64,000 nucleotides of DNA from Mytilus californianus. Its lineage: Eukaryota; Mollusca; Bivalvia; Mytilida; Mytilidae. Made by a program: the position numbers and the translations under genes. Position 1 is the first letter of the stretch; every line of letters starts with the position of its first letter. The stretch lies in NCBI RefSeq assembly GCF_021869535.1, contig NW_026262701.1, positions 3,177,501 through 3,241,500 of the forward strand, read 5' to 3'. Shown piece by piece: positions 1-10,143 of the stretch. The notes beneath the pieces were generated by a model. That model did not search any database. It saw only the letters and a list, made by a program, of their open reading frames with translations, and had not been told where the DNA came from.

Positions 1-1647
1 TATTTGTTACATATGGAAAATATACCTACCATCAATTTTAAAATCGTAAAAGTTTATTTCGAATGCTGACTGTGGTGGCTGACTACAGGTTATGTTGATA
101 ATAGAAGTTGTTTGTGTGATATGTTCTAGGTCCAAATACCTTTCTGATGCATCTCTTAAACACGTCTTTGTTAAGGCTCTGGTCTATAATAAAAACGACT
201 TATCATTTAAACTGCAGCATATGTAAAAGTTAGAATATACATAAATGACCTAATCTGATGTGCATACCATAAGTTTCTGAATATGAGTTTTAAAAAAATA
301 CACGGCGATTGAATTTTCTTTCAAGACCGATTTTCTCATCAAATGTTCAACACGTGTTTATGCCAACTATTACATTTTGAACATGTTTAGAATCCAGTAC
401 GATGGAGAGAAAGGTTTATATTCATACAAAATTTACATGAACTGAATATGAAAATGAAATAAAATATAAGTTTTAAATTTAAATTGTTCCAAGAAATTTC
501 AATGATTAGTATTTTCACATTTGTTGATGAGCTGAAAGCATTGAGTACATACAAGTACCTATAACATTTTACATGAGAGATGTTCATATAGACAAACATC
601 ATGGTAAATAACTTACTTTTTTTAAAATAATTTACTTGGTACTTTGCATGTCCTCTATATTTTTGGGTCAAAAACTAGTTCAAAATTTACCAAACATTAC
701 GTTTTTTTTCTCCACAAAAACGCATAAGAGGGTCCTTTTATTGGCGTAACAGCTTTGACGTCTTGGATTGTGAACTACCTGTCATTGTTTGTTTGCTAAT
801 GAGTAACCCTTTAAAATACGCATAAATGGAAAAATGTTACTCTTTTCATTTTACTTACAGTTATAGCATCATGATAATATCACGATTTCATAAAAACTTC
901 TTGAAAACAAATATTTCTTAGCTGAAAAAGAATAATTCTTCAACGTATCTTATCTAGACGCTATTTGATATATATTTTTGAACAAAAAGACTGCGTTAAA
1001 CATGGTTATAAATATTATAGATGAGTAATCGTGTCTGAGATTTCCTGGTTGTTAATAAAACAACACAAAATCTACAAGCTGAAAATAAATGATTTACAGT
1101 AGTTTCATGTTTTCTTTATCTCAACTCCTTTTTTTGTATCATATAAACAATCTAGCATTACGGCTTACAAATTTATTTCTGTCAAGACTTTTCACTTTAT
1201 TGTTTACCTTTGTAGAAATGTGAGCTTCATTAGTAAAAGCACCAGCTGGAAAGTTAAGCTTTATGTTCCTGTCATTATGGAGTGTAACTGACGATCCATG
1301 TTTGCCAATGTTGAACTCTTCAAATGGCGGGACTGCTACTGCTACACACTGGAGGGTTTGTAATTGTTGAATTTGTATTTCCGCGCCGAGAAATGAAATT
1401 TCCTGCCAAATAGTTATTCAAGAGACTACCTTTATTGATGATTTTAGAATATTGATATATTTATAGGCACGGAGAGTATCTGAGATCACTAATACCATAA
1501 CAACTAAGACATGAATATGTTGAAATATGGGACAATAACATAGAAATCCAAAGAACACACAAAAACCCCAAAATATATCTAGTGGTCAACATAAACAAAC
1601 AACAAACACATTCTAGAAAATTTAGTTTCATTGCAATGTTTTATATG
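1..1647. other. No gene recognised
   Basis: AT-rich sequence. The only ORF over 90 codons (387-671, minus) has low-complexity composition and no splice-site context or recognisable domain, so it is treated as chance. No repeat module shared with the rest of the window was seen. Confidence 0.5.
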
Positions 1648-1786
1648 ACAATTGTTTTCCATTGGTTTGATGTGTTTGATGTGCTTGATGTGTTTGAGCT
1701 TTATATTTTGCTATTTATTAAGGGACTTTCCGTTTTGAATTTTTCATTGAATTTCGGTATTTTTGTTATTTTACTTTCTGTTTTAA
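1648..1786 (+). repeat. Dispersed repeat family B, 3' part
   Basis: This contains the family B tail, with TTTGAGCTTT, AAGGGACTTTCCGTTTTGAA and TCGGTATTTTTGTTATTTTAC in the same order and spacing as copies at 16.9-17.1 kb and 57.0-57.2 kb. The start carries a small internal duplication of GATGTGTTTGATGTGCTT. The 117-codon ORF over it is a repeat artefact. Confidence 0.8.
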
Positions 1787-2434
1787 ATCAAAATGAAAAC
1801 TGTCAGAAAAAAGATATTTACCCGCTCTATTGGAATGTTTATATTCTGTACAACATCTTCACGACGCCAAATGTTTCCGTTTGTCAGATATTTCAACTGA
1901 GGAATCAGTTCTGGTTTATGATTCACAACTGGTAAATATAGATGAATTGGAAACTGAAATTCAAATAAGTTCGAGAAATACATATTTTTACAAGTTAATA
2001 CAAAGTAATTTCTCTCAATTTGCACTTATCCCTACTTTGTCTTTCTAAAAGGAGGCCTTAATTATTTGAAACAAGATTAATTATATTCGTGACTTAACAG
2101 GATAACAGTAGCAGTAAGGTTTCCAGTGATAATTGATAGAAAGTACAGTGTATGCCACATTGTAATGAAATGTCTCAATAATGGTTTACATCGTCAATAT
2201 TTATTGGTCTTCTGATGATCCTTCAATTTTCTAAAACAGCTGATATTTGTGTGATGTTGAATCGAAAGTTGTGGATTCAGGGGCGGGGCGTAGAGGGCGT
2301 ACGCCTCCTTCCGATTGGAAAATATATTATTTTAGCATAAATCGTTCAAAAACGTTTATGGTATATATTCCGTTTTCTTGAATTGTGCCATGATCCGCCC
2401 CCAAATCGGTTGTAATGTATTTGTTGATATTCAA
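1787..2434. other. No gene recognised
   Basis: Overlapping short ORFs on both strands at 1783-2048 have no domain or conserved pattern. A GC-richer patch at 2279-2320 has no identifiable function. Nothing else was seen. Confidence 0.4.
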
Positions 2435-2510
2435 TGTTTGTTTTGAAAAGGGACTTTCCTTTTTGAATTTTCCTCGGAGTTCAGTAATTTTGTGATTTTA
2501 CTTTTTGGAG
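2435..2510 (+). repeat. Dispersed repeat family B fragment
   Basis: A short diverged copy of the family B tail (GGGACTTTCC, TTTTGAATTTTCCTCGGAGT, then TTTTGTGATTTTACTTTTT). Confidence 0.7.
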
Positions 2511-2595
2511 GTAACAACGTTCTATTTAAGACCTCAAATTGAACTAAAACTATATACTACGTTTCGACATAAACAACATTAAAATCCTAAAATAC

Positions 2596-2803
2596 CTGGG
2601 TGTGGATTATGAAGTCATCTTTTGATTCCAGTGTAACGAGAGAGGAAATTATCTGTTCATCATTGGACTCCAAGCATTTAGCAAGGTCCTCGTCTGCATC
2701 TGATGCGTGTGCGCTTAGTTCATCTTTGTTAACTCTATTTGGTTTTGTCAGTAAAACACAGCATACTTTGTGGTGAAACCGATTTTTTCTAGGATTCATA
2801 AAG
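2596..2803 (-). CDS. Model G1 exon 3 (internal or last exon seen)
   Basis: A 208-bp minus-strand exon candidate bounded by a good acceptor (TTTGACAG) at its 5' side and a CAG|GTATTT donor at its 3' side. The only open frame begins with one carried-over base and encodes about 69 residues. A basic start (NPRKNRFHHK) is followed by an acidic Ser/Asp/Glu-rich stretch (DELSAHASDADEDL) ending near DDFIIHTQ. No domain is recognised. It lies downstream of two other minus-strand exon candidates (4.0-4.2 kb and 5.2-5.4 kb), so I group them as G1. The exon 2 to exon 3 junction needs a weak donor, so the link is tentative. Further exons to the left were not identified. Confidence 0.4.
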
Positions 2804-3147
2804 CTGTCAAATATTTTCATCAATATACATTATAAAATCATACGTACATATACTTATTACATTAAAAAACCACAAATCTTTATAAAAGGGGCATTAGCAA
2901 CGATTAAAAGTTTGTTTCAATTTTGTAAAAATAAATTTAAACATCGCTGATATATTATTGTCTTGTCAGAAAAAAAATCGACATGATTTTGGGTCCGTTT
3001 GCATACAACCTTTAAATTTATCCGTAGTCGGAATGTGGGTTGCCATGTATTCAGCATGTTCTGTCATCAAAAGTAAAAGAGGAACAAGTGAGCCAACAGA
3101 AATAACCATTTTCTTGACTAATTATGTCCACAAAAAACGTTCTTATG

Positions 3148-3512
3148 AACCGGTAAAACGAAAACATTATCATGTACCGGTATAACGAAAACATTATCAT
3201 GTACCGGTAAAACGAAAACATTATCATGTACCGGTTTAACGAAAACATTATCATGTACCGGTAAAACGAAAACATTATCATGTACCGGTAAAATGAAAAC
3301 ATTATCATGTACCGGTATAACGAAAACATTATCAAGTACCGGTATAGCGAAAACATTATCATGTACCGGTAAAACGAAAACATTATCATGTACCGGTATA
3401 ACGAAAACATTATCATGTATCGGTAAAACGAAAACATTATCATGTACCGGTATAACGAAAACATTATCATGTATCGGTAAAACGAAAACATTATCATGTA
3501 CCGGTATAACGA
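3148..3512. repeat. 27-bp minisatellite, about 13.5 copies
   Basis: Tandem units of 27 bp built on CATGTACCGGTAWAACG followed by AAAACATTAT. Units vary mainly at GTAAAACG versus GTATAACG, partly alternating. Because 27 is divisible by three and the unit lacks stops in several frames, it yields overlapping repetitive ORFs on both strands (minus MIMFSFYRY-type, plus KTLSCTGIT-type nonapeptides). These are judged artefacts. If G1 is real the array sits in its second intron. Confidence 0.95.
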
Positions 3513-4018
3513 TGATCAACATATCTTTAATCTGTGTCATGAAATCCAACAGACCTACGCTTCGACACTATTGTACGAGTATGTATGTCTTTATCTATAA
3601 CTTATATTTTTGATTACATCTGGTCACATGAACACCGGTTTTCTTCTGATTAAATAGATAATACAAAATTTAGAATAAGTGACCACAATTTATTAATAGA
3701 AAAAGGGGAGATATCTGAAAATACCAAGAGAAGAAAAACTGCTAAAAAAATTGAAGATGAACTTCATTTCGTTTTATTTTGTGATATTAACAGTAATATT
3801 AGAAAAGTTTATTTTGATTTTTCGATATAGATAAAATTACATATATCCTAAAACCAAGATCACACATTCAGTTAAAAAACAGTCTAAAGAACCGAAGACA
3901 GGGAACTCTTAAATATTCAAGGAAAAGGGAAGGGTTGAAAATTTCCTGTCCCCAACTACCTATAATCTAGTCCCGCGATCAATATTCAAATATAAAAAAT
4001 ATAAAAGAAAGTATGTAC

Positions 4019-4241
4019 ACTAAAGGAGAATCCTTCCATTTATCTTCCACCTTGTCTTTTTTCTTTGGTAAATGTTCATCAGCAGTGTTGTTTACTGTAG
4101 AGACTTGGTCCATGATCAATTCGTTTTTCAACTGGTTCATGTTTGTACAAGTGCAATCAATTTGCTCTCTAATTCGTAAAAGTAAATTTTCTGTTTTATT
4201 TATCAGATGGTTGATATCTATTGCATCATTTGTTTGGATAT
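4019..4241 (-). CDS. Model G1 exon 2
   Basis: A minus-strand reading frame starting right after an acceptor (CCTTACAG at 4242-4249) and open to a stop at 3979-3981. It begins with two carried bases, which fits the one-base remainder of exon 1, so exons 1 and 2 join in frame. The roughly 74 residues are hydrophilic with hydrophobic spacing suggestive of a helix (INHLINKTENLLLRIREQ), two close cysteines (DCTCTN) and a lysine-rich end (KKKDKVEDKW). The frame lacks an early ATG, which is why it is easily missed. The 3' boundary is unresolved: the donor giving the phase needed by exon 3 is GTACAT near 4018, which is weak. No family is recognised. Confidence 0.45.
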
Positions 4242-4429
4242 CTGTAAGGTAATGTGAGACTACTGTGAAATGAACTATTGAACATTTTCTAAAGCAATCA
4301 CAAAAAAAGACATAAAATTATACACTAATAAGAAAAGGTCACGATACAATTGATAAAACGAAAGGCTTAATTATTGTTGCAAAAGTTCGTAGTTTTTTAA
4401 CGTATGATCAGAATCGGCAAACAAAACCA

Positions 4430-4612
4430 AACATTTAGTGTGACGTCCATTTTCACTGAATTGTTTAAGGGCCAGCTGAAGCCCGCCTTCGGGTGCGGGA
4501 TTTTCTCGCTGTGTTGAAGACTCATTGGTGGCCTCGGCCTCTTTGGTCGGGTTGTTGTCTCTTTGACACGTTCCCCATTTCCATTCTCTATTTTATGCTT
4601 GGATGGAAATTT
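4430..4612 (+). repeat. Dispersed repeat family E, partial
   Basis: Contains GGGCCAGCTGAAG, CGGGTGCGGGA, TTCTCGCTG, GGTTGTTGTCTCTTTGACAC and CCCCATTTCCATTCTC, in the same order as the copy at 34.46-34.75 kb and inverted relative to 31.69-31.99 kb. It lies in the first G1 intron. A 74-codon minus ORF across it is an artefact. Confidence 0.85.
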
Positions 4613-4974
4613 GGTGAACAATTTTTGATAACAGAGAACAATAGGTCGCAGATACTGATGTAAAACTCATGAAAGATAAAACCGTTCAAATGTTTTTAAA
4701 GGTTTATTTTTAAAATTGTCGAGCCTACGATTAAGATAAATAACTAATACAAAATGTCAAAATAAATCAAATAACTTTTGGTAATACCCTCCTTTTCCCA
4801 CTGTTTTGCTACATATATAAAAGAATATGAAACAATGAAAAACCAGATATGATCAGTAATTATTTAATGAACAAATATTCTTTTAAAGCCTGTAAACTAG
4901 ACCAGTAATAACTTAGTGATCCTGGATCCTCATGATCTCCCAATTCGTACTTAATTAAGCCTTTTAACTATTTT

Positions 4975-5130
4975 TTCGAGCGTCACGGATGAGTCTTTTG
5001 TATATGAAACGCCCGCCTATATAATTACACGCCTGGTATGTTTAATATAGGCGTACATGTGAAGAAGAGGCGGAAGATACCAAGGGGACATTCAAAACTC
5101 ATAAGTCAAGGGAAACTAATAACGTATGGC
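4975..5130 (+). repeat. Fragments of repeat families D and C
   Basis: 4975-5045 resembles the family D signature (GCGTCACGGATGAGTCTT, then GAAACGCCCGCC) seen in tandem at 53.3-54.4 kb. 5055-5130 resembles family C (GGCGGAAGATACCAAGGGGA, CATTCAAAACTCATAAGTCA), which matches the inverted tail of the RT remnant at 52.6-53.3 kb. Confidence 0.65.
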
Positions 5131-5185
5131 ATGTAAGCTACTTCACCTCATTATATAATTATATAATTCAAACGTTGAGATTTAC

Positions 5186-5408
5186 CATTATTGTTATTAG
5201 TTCTGTCCATATCCGGTTCTTCCTTCATGTCAAGTAACAGTTGATTTATTGACACCAGTCCATTTTGAAAACGTTCTCCGCATCCCATCGTCTTCTGCAA
5301 ACACTTTTCTGCTTTCAGTAGAAATTCCTCTGTCACTTTGGTTCTGGGATGTGTTTGATTAGTTGGATTGAACACATTCTTAATCTGATCCATTTTGATC
5401 TTAAACAT
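5186..5408 (-). CDS. Model G1 exon 1 (first coding exon)
   Basis: An ATG-started minus-strand frame (ATG at 5408; a second ATG at 5393 is equally possible) running to an AATAATG|GTAAAT donor. It encodes about 74 residues: FNPTNQTHPRTKVTEEFLLK, then KAEKCLQKTMGCGERF, then an acidic MKEEPDMDR stretch and an Asn run. The exon ends with one base over, and exon 2 starts with two, keeping the frame. The protein is hydrophilic with no signal peptide, so it is probably cytosolic or nuclear. The family is unknown. Support is splice-signal and phase consistency only; no homology was recognised. Confidence 0.45.
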
Positions 5409-5768
5409 GTTAAAAAGAAAAGTTGTTAAATGAATGCAAAAAATAAAAAAAAATTAAATAAAATAAATAATAATGGGAAGATATCAACGATATGGTAATC
5501 CATTGGTTTACAAAAAAGACAAACGATAGCCCACAAATAATTCACAGACAACCAAAGATCGAAACGAAACTCTCAAAATACTGGGAGGGACCTCAAATCT
5601 GTTAGAAGAATCGGCAGTCCCAGCTTCACAAGTAACCAACAAAGTTTGTACTTTTTTAGGTATCAATTGTCTGGTATTGTTTAATCGTAGATTTGTTTTG
5701 TTTATAAAAGGAACAACCCGAGTTCATCCCCCTTTTAGCCATGACTGAAAAAAAAACCCTAATAAAAC

Positions 5769-5941
5769 CTGTCATATGATAATGTGCCAGGTAAAAGTCG
5801 ATAGCCTCGTCGTAGATTGTGACTGTTTCTGGACTATAATGAAGTTTATAAATCACTGATCGTTTGTTAATAATAAGATCCAGTGATACATGATAGTTTA
5901 CGTCACTTGTATCATGCTTCGATTTATTTAGTTTCATTAAA
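5769..5941 (-). CDS. Unassigned exon candidate
   Basis: A minus-strand frame with ATG at 5937 reaches an ATGACAG|GTTTTA donor (last exon base 5769). The 56 residues look protein-like rather than random: KLNKSKHDTSDVNYHVSLD, VIYKLHYSPETVTIYDEAID, YLAHYHM. It ends in phase 1. It cannot be spliced in frame directly to the G1 first exon, so it may be a different gene or a first exon with the G1 exon as an alternative start. No family is recognised. Confidence 0.3.
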
Positions 5942-5949
5942 CTATTCAG

Positions 5950-6180
5950 ATAAAAGAGAGACGGAAGATACCAAAGGGATATTCAAAGTCATAAGTCGAA
6001 GACAAACTGACAACGCCATTGAAAAAAAAAAGAAAAACGACAAAATGCAAACAGCAGTCTACAAACATAACATAGAAAACTATAGACTGAGCAACACGAA
6101 TCCCCCAGGGGTTGATCTCAGGTGCTCCGGAATGGTAGGCAGAATAATAATAATATATCCCGACGAAATGACGTAAAGCA
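5950..6180 (+). repeat. Dispersed repeat family C copy
   Basis: Contains ACGGAAGATACCAAAGGGAT, AAACTGACAACGCC, AACATAGAAAAC, GAGCAACACGAA and GGTGCTCCGGAA. Its reverse complement matches, in order, the 3' tail of the RT remnant at 53.08-53.31 kb, so it is best explained as a dispersed copy of that tail. The 97-codon plus ORF is an artefact. Confidence 0.8.
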
Positions 6181-6325
6181 CAAACAAACCATCAGTCAGA
6201 TGAATAAACTTCGAGGTCTTGGAAGGTTATTTGTTTCAAGATTTGTTTTCGTTTTTGTTTCTTCGTTTTTGTTTTTGTTAACTTTAAACTGTTAACCTTC
6301 ATGATGAGGGGTTTATATTTTATAT

Positions 6326-6575
6326 ACAAAAATAAGAAGATGTGGTATAACTGCCAATGAGACAACTCCCCACCAGAGACCAAGTTAGCAACTATATGTT
6401 ATCGTAGGCCTTCAACAATGAGCAAAACACATACCGCATAGCAAGCTATAAAAGGTCCCGAAATGACAAATGTGAAACAATTCAAAGAAGAAAAATTACG
6501 GTCTGACTTATGTTCAAAACACTATACAAAAAGCAAATATGATAAACAGCAACAAACGACTTAATTCATTGCCTT
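6326..6575 (+). repeat. Dispersed repeat family A copy
   Basis: Begins AAGAAGATGTGGTATAACTG, then CAATGAGACAACT, GGCCTTCAACAATGAGCAAA, CATACCGCATAG, GCTATAAAAGG and AACAGCAACAAACGAC. The same order is seen at 14.08, 49.42 and (reversed) 20.2-20.5 kb. Confidence 0.85.
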
Positions 6576-6886
6576 AAAGTTTAAATATGTTCTTTTCTTT
6601 AATTGAACTTGTGCAAGTTCTTCAGAGCAAAGCACCAAATTAATTCACGACTATGTATCTATTTGATGTATAGGGTATTTATTACTTATTTATATACTTT
6701 TTAATATAAATGTCTTAATAAAACAAAACAAGTACAAAAGTCGGCTGATCATTTGAAGAAAAATAACCTGATTTTTTCAAATAAAATTGTAACAAATATC
6801 TGAAGATTAATATCTAATGCTGTGCATAAGCAGAGACATATGATACAAGAGATTCTTAACTCTAGTAGAATCTAAGTTAATGCCAA

Positions 6887-7078
6887 TTAAATGTCTCGGC
6901 AACCGAAAACCGATTGGGGTGATGGGTTGATGATGAGATTGTGACAAGAAATCTGCCATTGTGGTGAAGAAGACGCTCCGCCTAACGATTTTATGTATTG
7001 TTTATGCCCATAATTTCCACAGCTGAAGCATGTAAGTATATTCAAAAGATACACAAAACCAATGCTAATAATTTGCAA
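6887..7078 (-). CDS. Small secreted-peptide-like ORF or first exon
   Basis: A 63-codon minus ORF with a convincing signal-peptide profile: short N-region, hydrophobic SIGFVYLLNILTCF core, then a likely cleavage after a small or Cys residue. The mature part is Gly/Ser-rich with Cys residues (GNYGHKQYIK, SLGGASSSPQWQISCHN, FGCRD). It could be an intact short secreted peptide or the signal exon of a longer gene whose donor I cannot fix. No family is recognised. Chance ORFs of this length are common in this window, so only the signal-peptide shape raises it above background. Confidence 0.25.
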   Translation of the reverse strand: MQIISIGFVYLLNILTCFSCGNYGHKQYIKSLGGASSSPQWQISCHNLIINPSPQSVFGCRDI

Positions 7079-7921
7079 CTTGTATTATATGTCTCTGGCA
7101 TAAGCATATAAAGTTCTGCATTCCGAAAATGAAATAATCTGTAAAATTATCTCCGAACTGGCAAGTTATAAAACAAGCATTATACATTTTTCTATTCCGA
7201 TTATGTTGCATTAATGTTCAAAGAAGAATGTACACAAGCTAAAGAAATGTATAAAAAAATAAAACGATTTACATACCTATAAATATCATTCACAATGGTT
7301 CTGACATTTTTCATTTAACTTTGCATCGAAAATTCAACAACACTTTTAGATTTTCACAAAGTATGACGCATTTTCTCTCAGCCTATCCAATATTTTTTTA
7401 AACTATAAAGAAAAAATATTTATTTTGCTATTTTACAGAAAAATAATACGTTCATTGTGAAAATGTGAATTCATTAAATGTCATAGTGCGACAACGATCA
7501 ACGATCTCCACCCATACCAGGGTAAAATTTATCAAAGGGTTTAATCTTGAAACTTATATATAACAATGTGAATATTATGAATACTTGCACGAACATTACA
7601 TGTTAAAATTTATGCTGCAAATATTAACAACCCTTTCCTCATAACATGGTGAACCTCTATGATTATGTTAGGATTATAAAAACAAAAGCACTCGTTAAAA
7701 AGCTGTTTTTGTGCCAAAATTATTATTTAAAAATCGTTCATTTAAAACATAGAGACTTTGTTTATCAAGCTAATCTGCGATGTGAATTTTATGATATACT
7801 TTAAATTTGGAATGTATAATCTTAGTATAGATATCGATGAATCTGTGAACTTTTGAAAGTTTTGTTGGCAAATATTTTATGTCTTCAATTCAATAAGTTT
7901 TAATTGTCATTATTTCCACCT
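7079..7921. other. No gene recognised
   Basis: AT-rich sequence with no supported coding frame, repeat module or RNA gene seen. Confidence 0.5.
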
Positions 7922-9440
7922 TTAACTGTACTTATATACAGATTGACAAAAAGATACGTTTTCAAAATACCATTGGACCCAGCTTCTTCCTTTCCGGAAC
8001 CCGTTCTGTTTATCACATAAACAGTCATTATTTTCTAACCATTGACTGAGTCTTAGATTTGATATAATGCAATAAATCTTGCATGGTACTGAAATTAATG
8101 TTATTCCGCGATAATTTAACGGTTTCCGATTATAATCGCCGTTCGGCTTCAATATCGAATTTATAACACCCATTGTCCATTGGGATGGCACTTTTCCCAT
8201 GTGAAAGCATCCACTTATATTTCGTATAGTAAGTCTACAGATACTTCTTTCTTCAATACCTCGGCCGGAATGTCATCGATCCCTGTCGCTTTTCTGTTTT
8301 TCGCACTGATCACGGCCTGTAAAACTTCATCTCTTGTAATTGGCGCGTTTAATTCAGATACGTCTCTTTCTTTTAACGTTATCAATATTTGTAGGTAGGT
8401 GAGCTGTATTGTCAGATGAAAACAGAGTTTGAAAGTCATTATTTAAGAACAGCTGCTTTATCTGTCTGAACAATGCCGTTATCATTAACAATTGCACACG
8501 GGATGCATTTTGTGCGTTCGTTATGTATTCCCACTTTACCTATTGATCGCCAAAAGCCACGTTGATTCGATGAGTATAGTTTATTTTCCAATTTCTGACG
8601 TTCTTCTTGCTGGTATCGACGTTTGAATTTACGATTAAGGTAGATGGGGTGTCTAAATTATAATCCATAGAATTTTATAATAATTTATCAAAATGTAGTT
8701 TATATCATGCTTTTTTGAAAAAATAATAAAAAGAATGGGTCACGGGGCTTATTTTTACGCTACAGGTTGTGCAAAATTGACAGATTTTGTATAGATTATG
8801 CATGGAAAACGCAATTTTCTGCCATTAAACGAAAACTACACCATAGAATTTCGAGATAAAATATGAGAAGATAGCTCTAATATTATACTTTCAGATAAGA
8901 AAAAGAAAAAATGGGGTCACGGGACCCGTTTTCTTGCTACATAATAAAATAGGTAAATTCCTAACACATTCTATTGTAAAAATAACTTTATCTAAATTAT
9001 CTGCCCTTACATTTGAGTTGCCTCCCCTTATTTGGCAAAGTTGGAAAAAATTGATTCAAACAAAAGTATTCTGTTTTTTGTAAAATACAACCATAAATAT
9101 AATAAAACATGTCATTTTCTATATTAAAATGAAAATTTTTACATATGAATTATCCACTACTCTCAAAATTTGCACATTTTATTAAAGATCTAGACTGATT
9201 ATTTTCTGGTATTTCAAAATCCAAGATGGAGGAAGACACCCTATCTACCTTAAGACGGTCGAACGCTTTCCTTTCTGCGCAAAATGCCTCTTTTTAAGAA
9301 CGCTTCAATGAATTCGATCCTTTACTCTTTAGCCACTTTTTCTCAGCTATACATGCTTGATCACATTGTCGGCTTAAGGTTTCATTCCAATACGGCTTGT
9401 TGAAAGACTTTTTCGGTTTCATATTCATGTTTTAATGATT
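7922..9440 (-). pseudogene. LINE (non-LTR retrotransposon) remnant, RT region
   Basis: Minus-strand frames carry LINE polyprotein hallmarks. At about 9.42-9.26 kb there is a linker-like KSFNKPYWNETLSRQCDQAC...AEKKWLK segment. At 8.64-8.44 kb lies a stretch with GFWRSIGKVG. At 8.44-8.22 kb there is the RT palm start (ITRDEVLQAVISAKNRKATG, GIDDIPAEVLKK). At 8.2-7.92 kb are the QWTMGVINSILKPNGD, PLNYRGITLISVPCKIYC and QNGFRKGRS blocks. The order is that of Jockey/RTE-like LINE RTs. The catalytic YADD block is missing and there are frame breaks near 8.44 and 8.2 kb, so the copy is dead and truncated. The upstream part is split by a 610-bp MITE (8640-9249). The exact clade is uncertain. Confidence 0.8.
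8640..9249. mobile_element. 610-bp TTAA-flanked MITE inside the LINE
   Basis: Flanked by TTAA at 8636-8639 and again at 9250-9253. The ends are inverted repeats: GGTAGATGGGGTGTCT at the left and the complement of GGTAGATAGGGTGTCT at the right (15 of 16 identical). There is no ORF, so it is non-autonomous. TTAA duplications are known for piggyBac and Kolobok superfamilies; the termini alone do not decide between them. The LINE frame continues in the same register on both sides with one TTAA removed, confirming the boundaries. Confidence 0.85.
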
Positions 9441-9711
9441 AATACTATGTTGACCTCTAGTTGTTATTTAATTTTAGCTGATGAATCTTTGACGTTTACC
9501 ATTTATATAAATAAGCTAGCTATTATAGCAAAAACAAGTACAAAGAAAATAAAACAAATAAAACGAACAAAAAGAGAGAGAGAGAGCAAAATAATTTAGA
9601 TAAAATATTGGTATGTATTAAACTCATCAGGTCTATAATGAATGGACCCGCTCTTTTAAATTATTCATTACTCCTGTATTCCGGTACGATAGAGACCAAA
9701 AGCTTTGATAT
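9441..9711. repeat. Short (GA)n tract in otherwise plain sequence
   Basis: A (GA)n run at about 9573-9586 is the only structure seen here. No gene was recognised. Confidence 0.7.
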
Positions 9712-9800
9712 AGATATAAGAAGATGTGGTATGAGTGCCAATGAGACAACTCTCCATCCAAGTCAAAATTTATAAAAGTAAACCATTATAGGTCACAGTA
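9712..9800 (+). repeat. Dispersed repeat family A, 5' fragment
   Basis: AAGAAGATGTGGTATGAGTG, CAATGAGACAACTCTCCATC, then a variant ending in TTATAGGTCACAGTA. The variant after the first 50 bp matches the reversed copy at 20.4 kb (GTGACTTGGATGGAGAGTTG). Confidence 0.85.
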
Positions 9801-10017
9801 CAGATAATATATGAAATTTGAATTAACAAATTAAGTGTAATACCATAATTAAAATCATGCCAGCACCAAAGGGTGGTGTATGTCGGGACCTAAATTTGAT
9901 GTAAAATTACGGTTGCTATGGATACTATAAACAAGCTCACAAGGCAGATGATCATTCCACCATTTGATTTAAAGTTCTTAATTAGAATAATAAAGTATTA
10001 CGTCACAAATATATAAA

Positions 10018-10143
10018 ATTAAGGAGATGTGGTATGATTGCAAATGAGACAACTAACTACCCACCAGAGTTCAAATGAAGTGGATGTTAGCAGATATAGA
10101 CAACCGTACGACCTTCAACAATGAGAAAAACCCATACCATATG
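10018..10143 (+). repeat. Dispersed repeat family A, partial
   Basis: AAGGAGATGTGGTATGATTG, CAAATGAGACAACTA, GACCTTCAACAATGAGAAAA and CCATACCATATG match family A in order. Confidence 0.85.

Noticed and set aside
3051-3613. Long ORFs (106-148 codons) on both strands
   Set aside because: They read the 27-bp minisatellite; repeat periods divisible by three without stops create them.
5883-6176. 97-codon plus ORF
   Set aside because: It reads family C, which is found elsewhere in the same order without an open frame.
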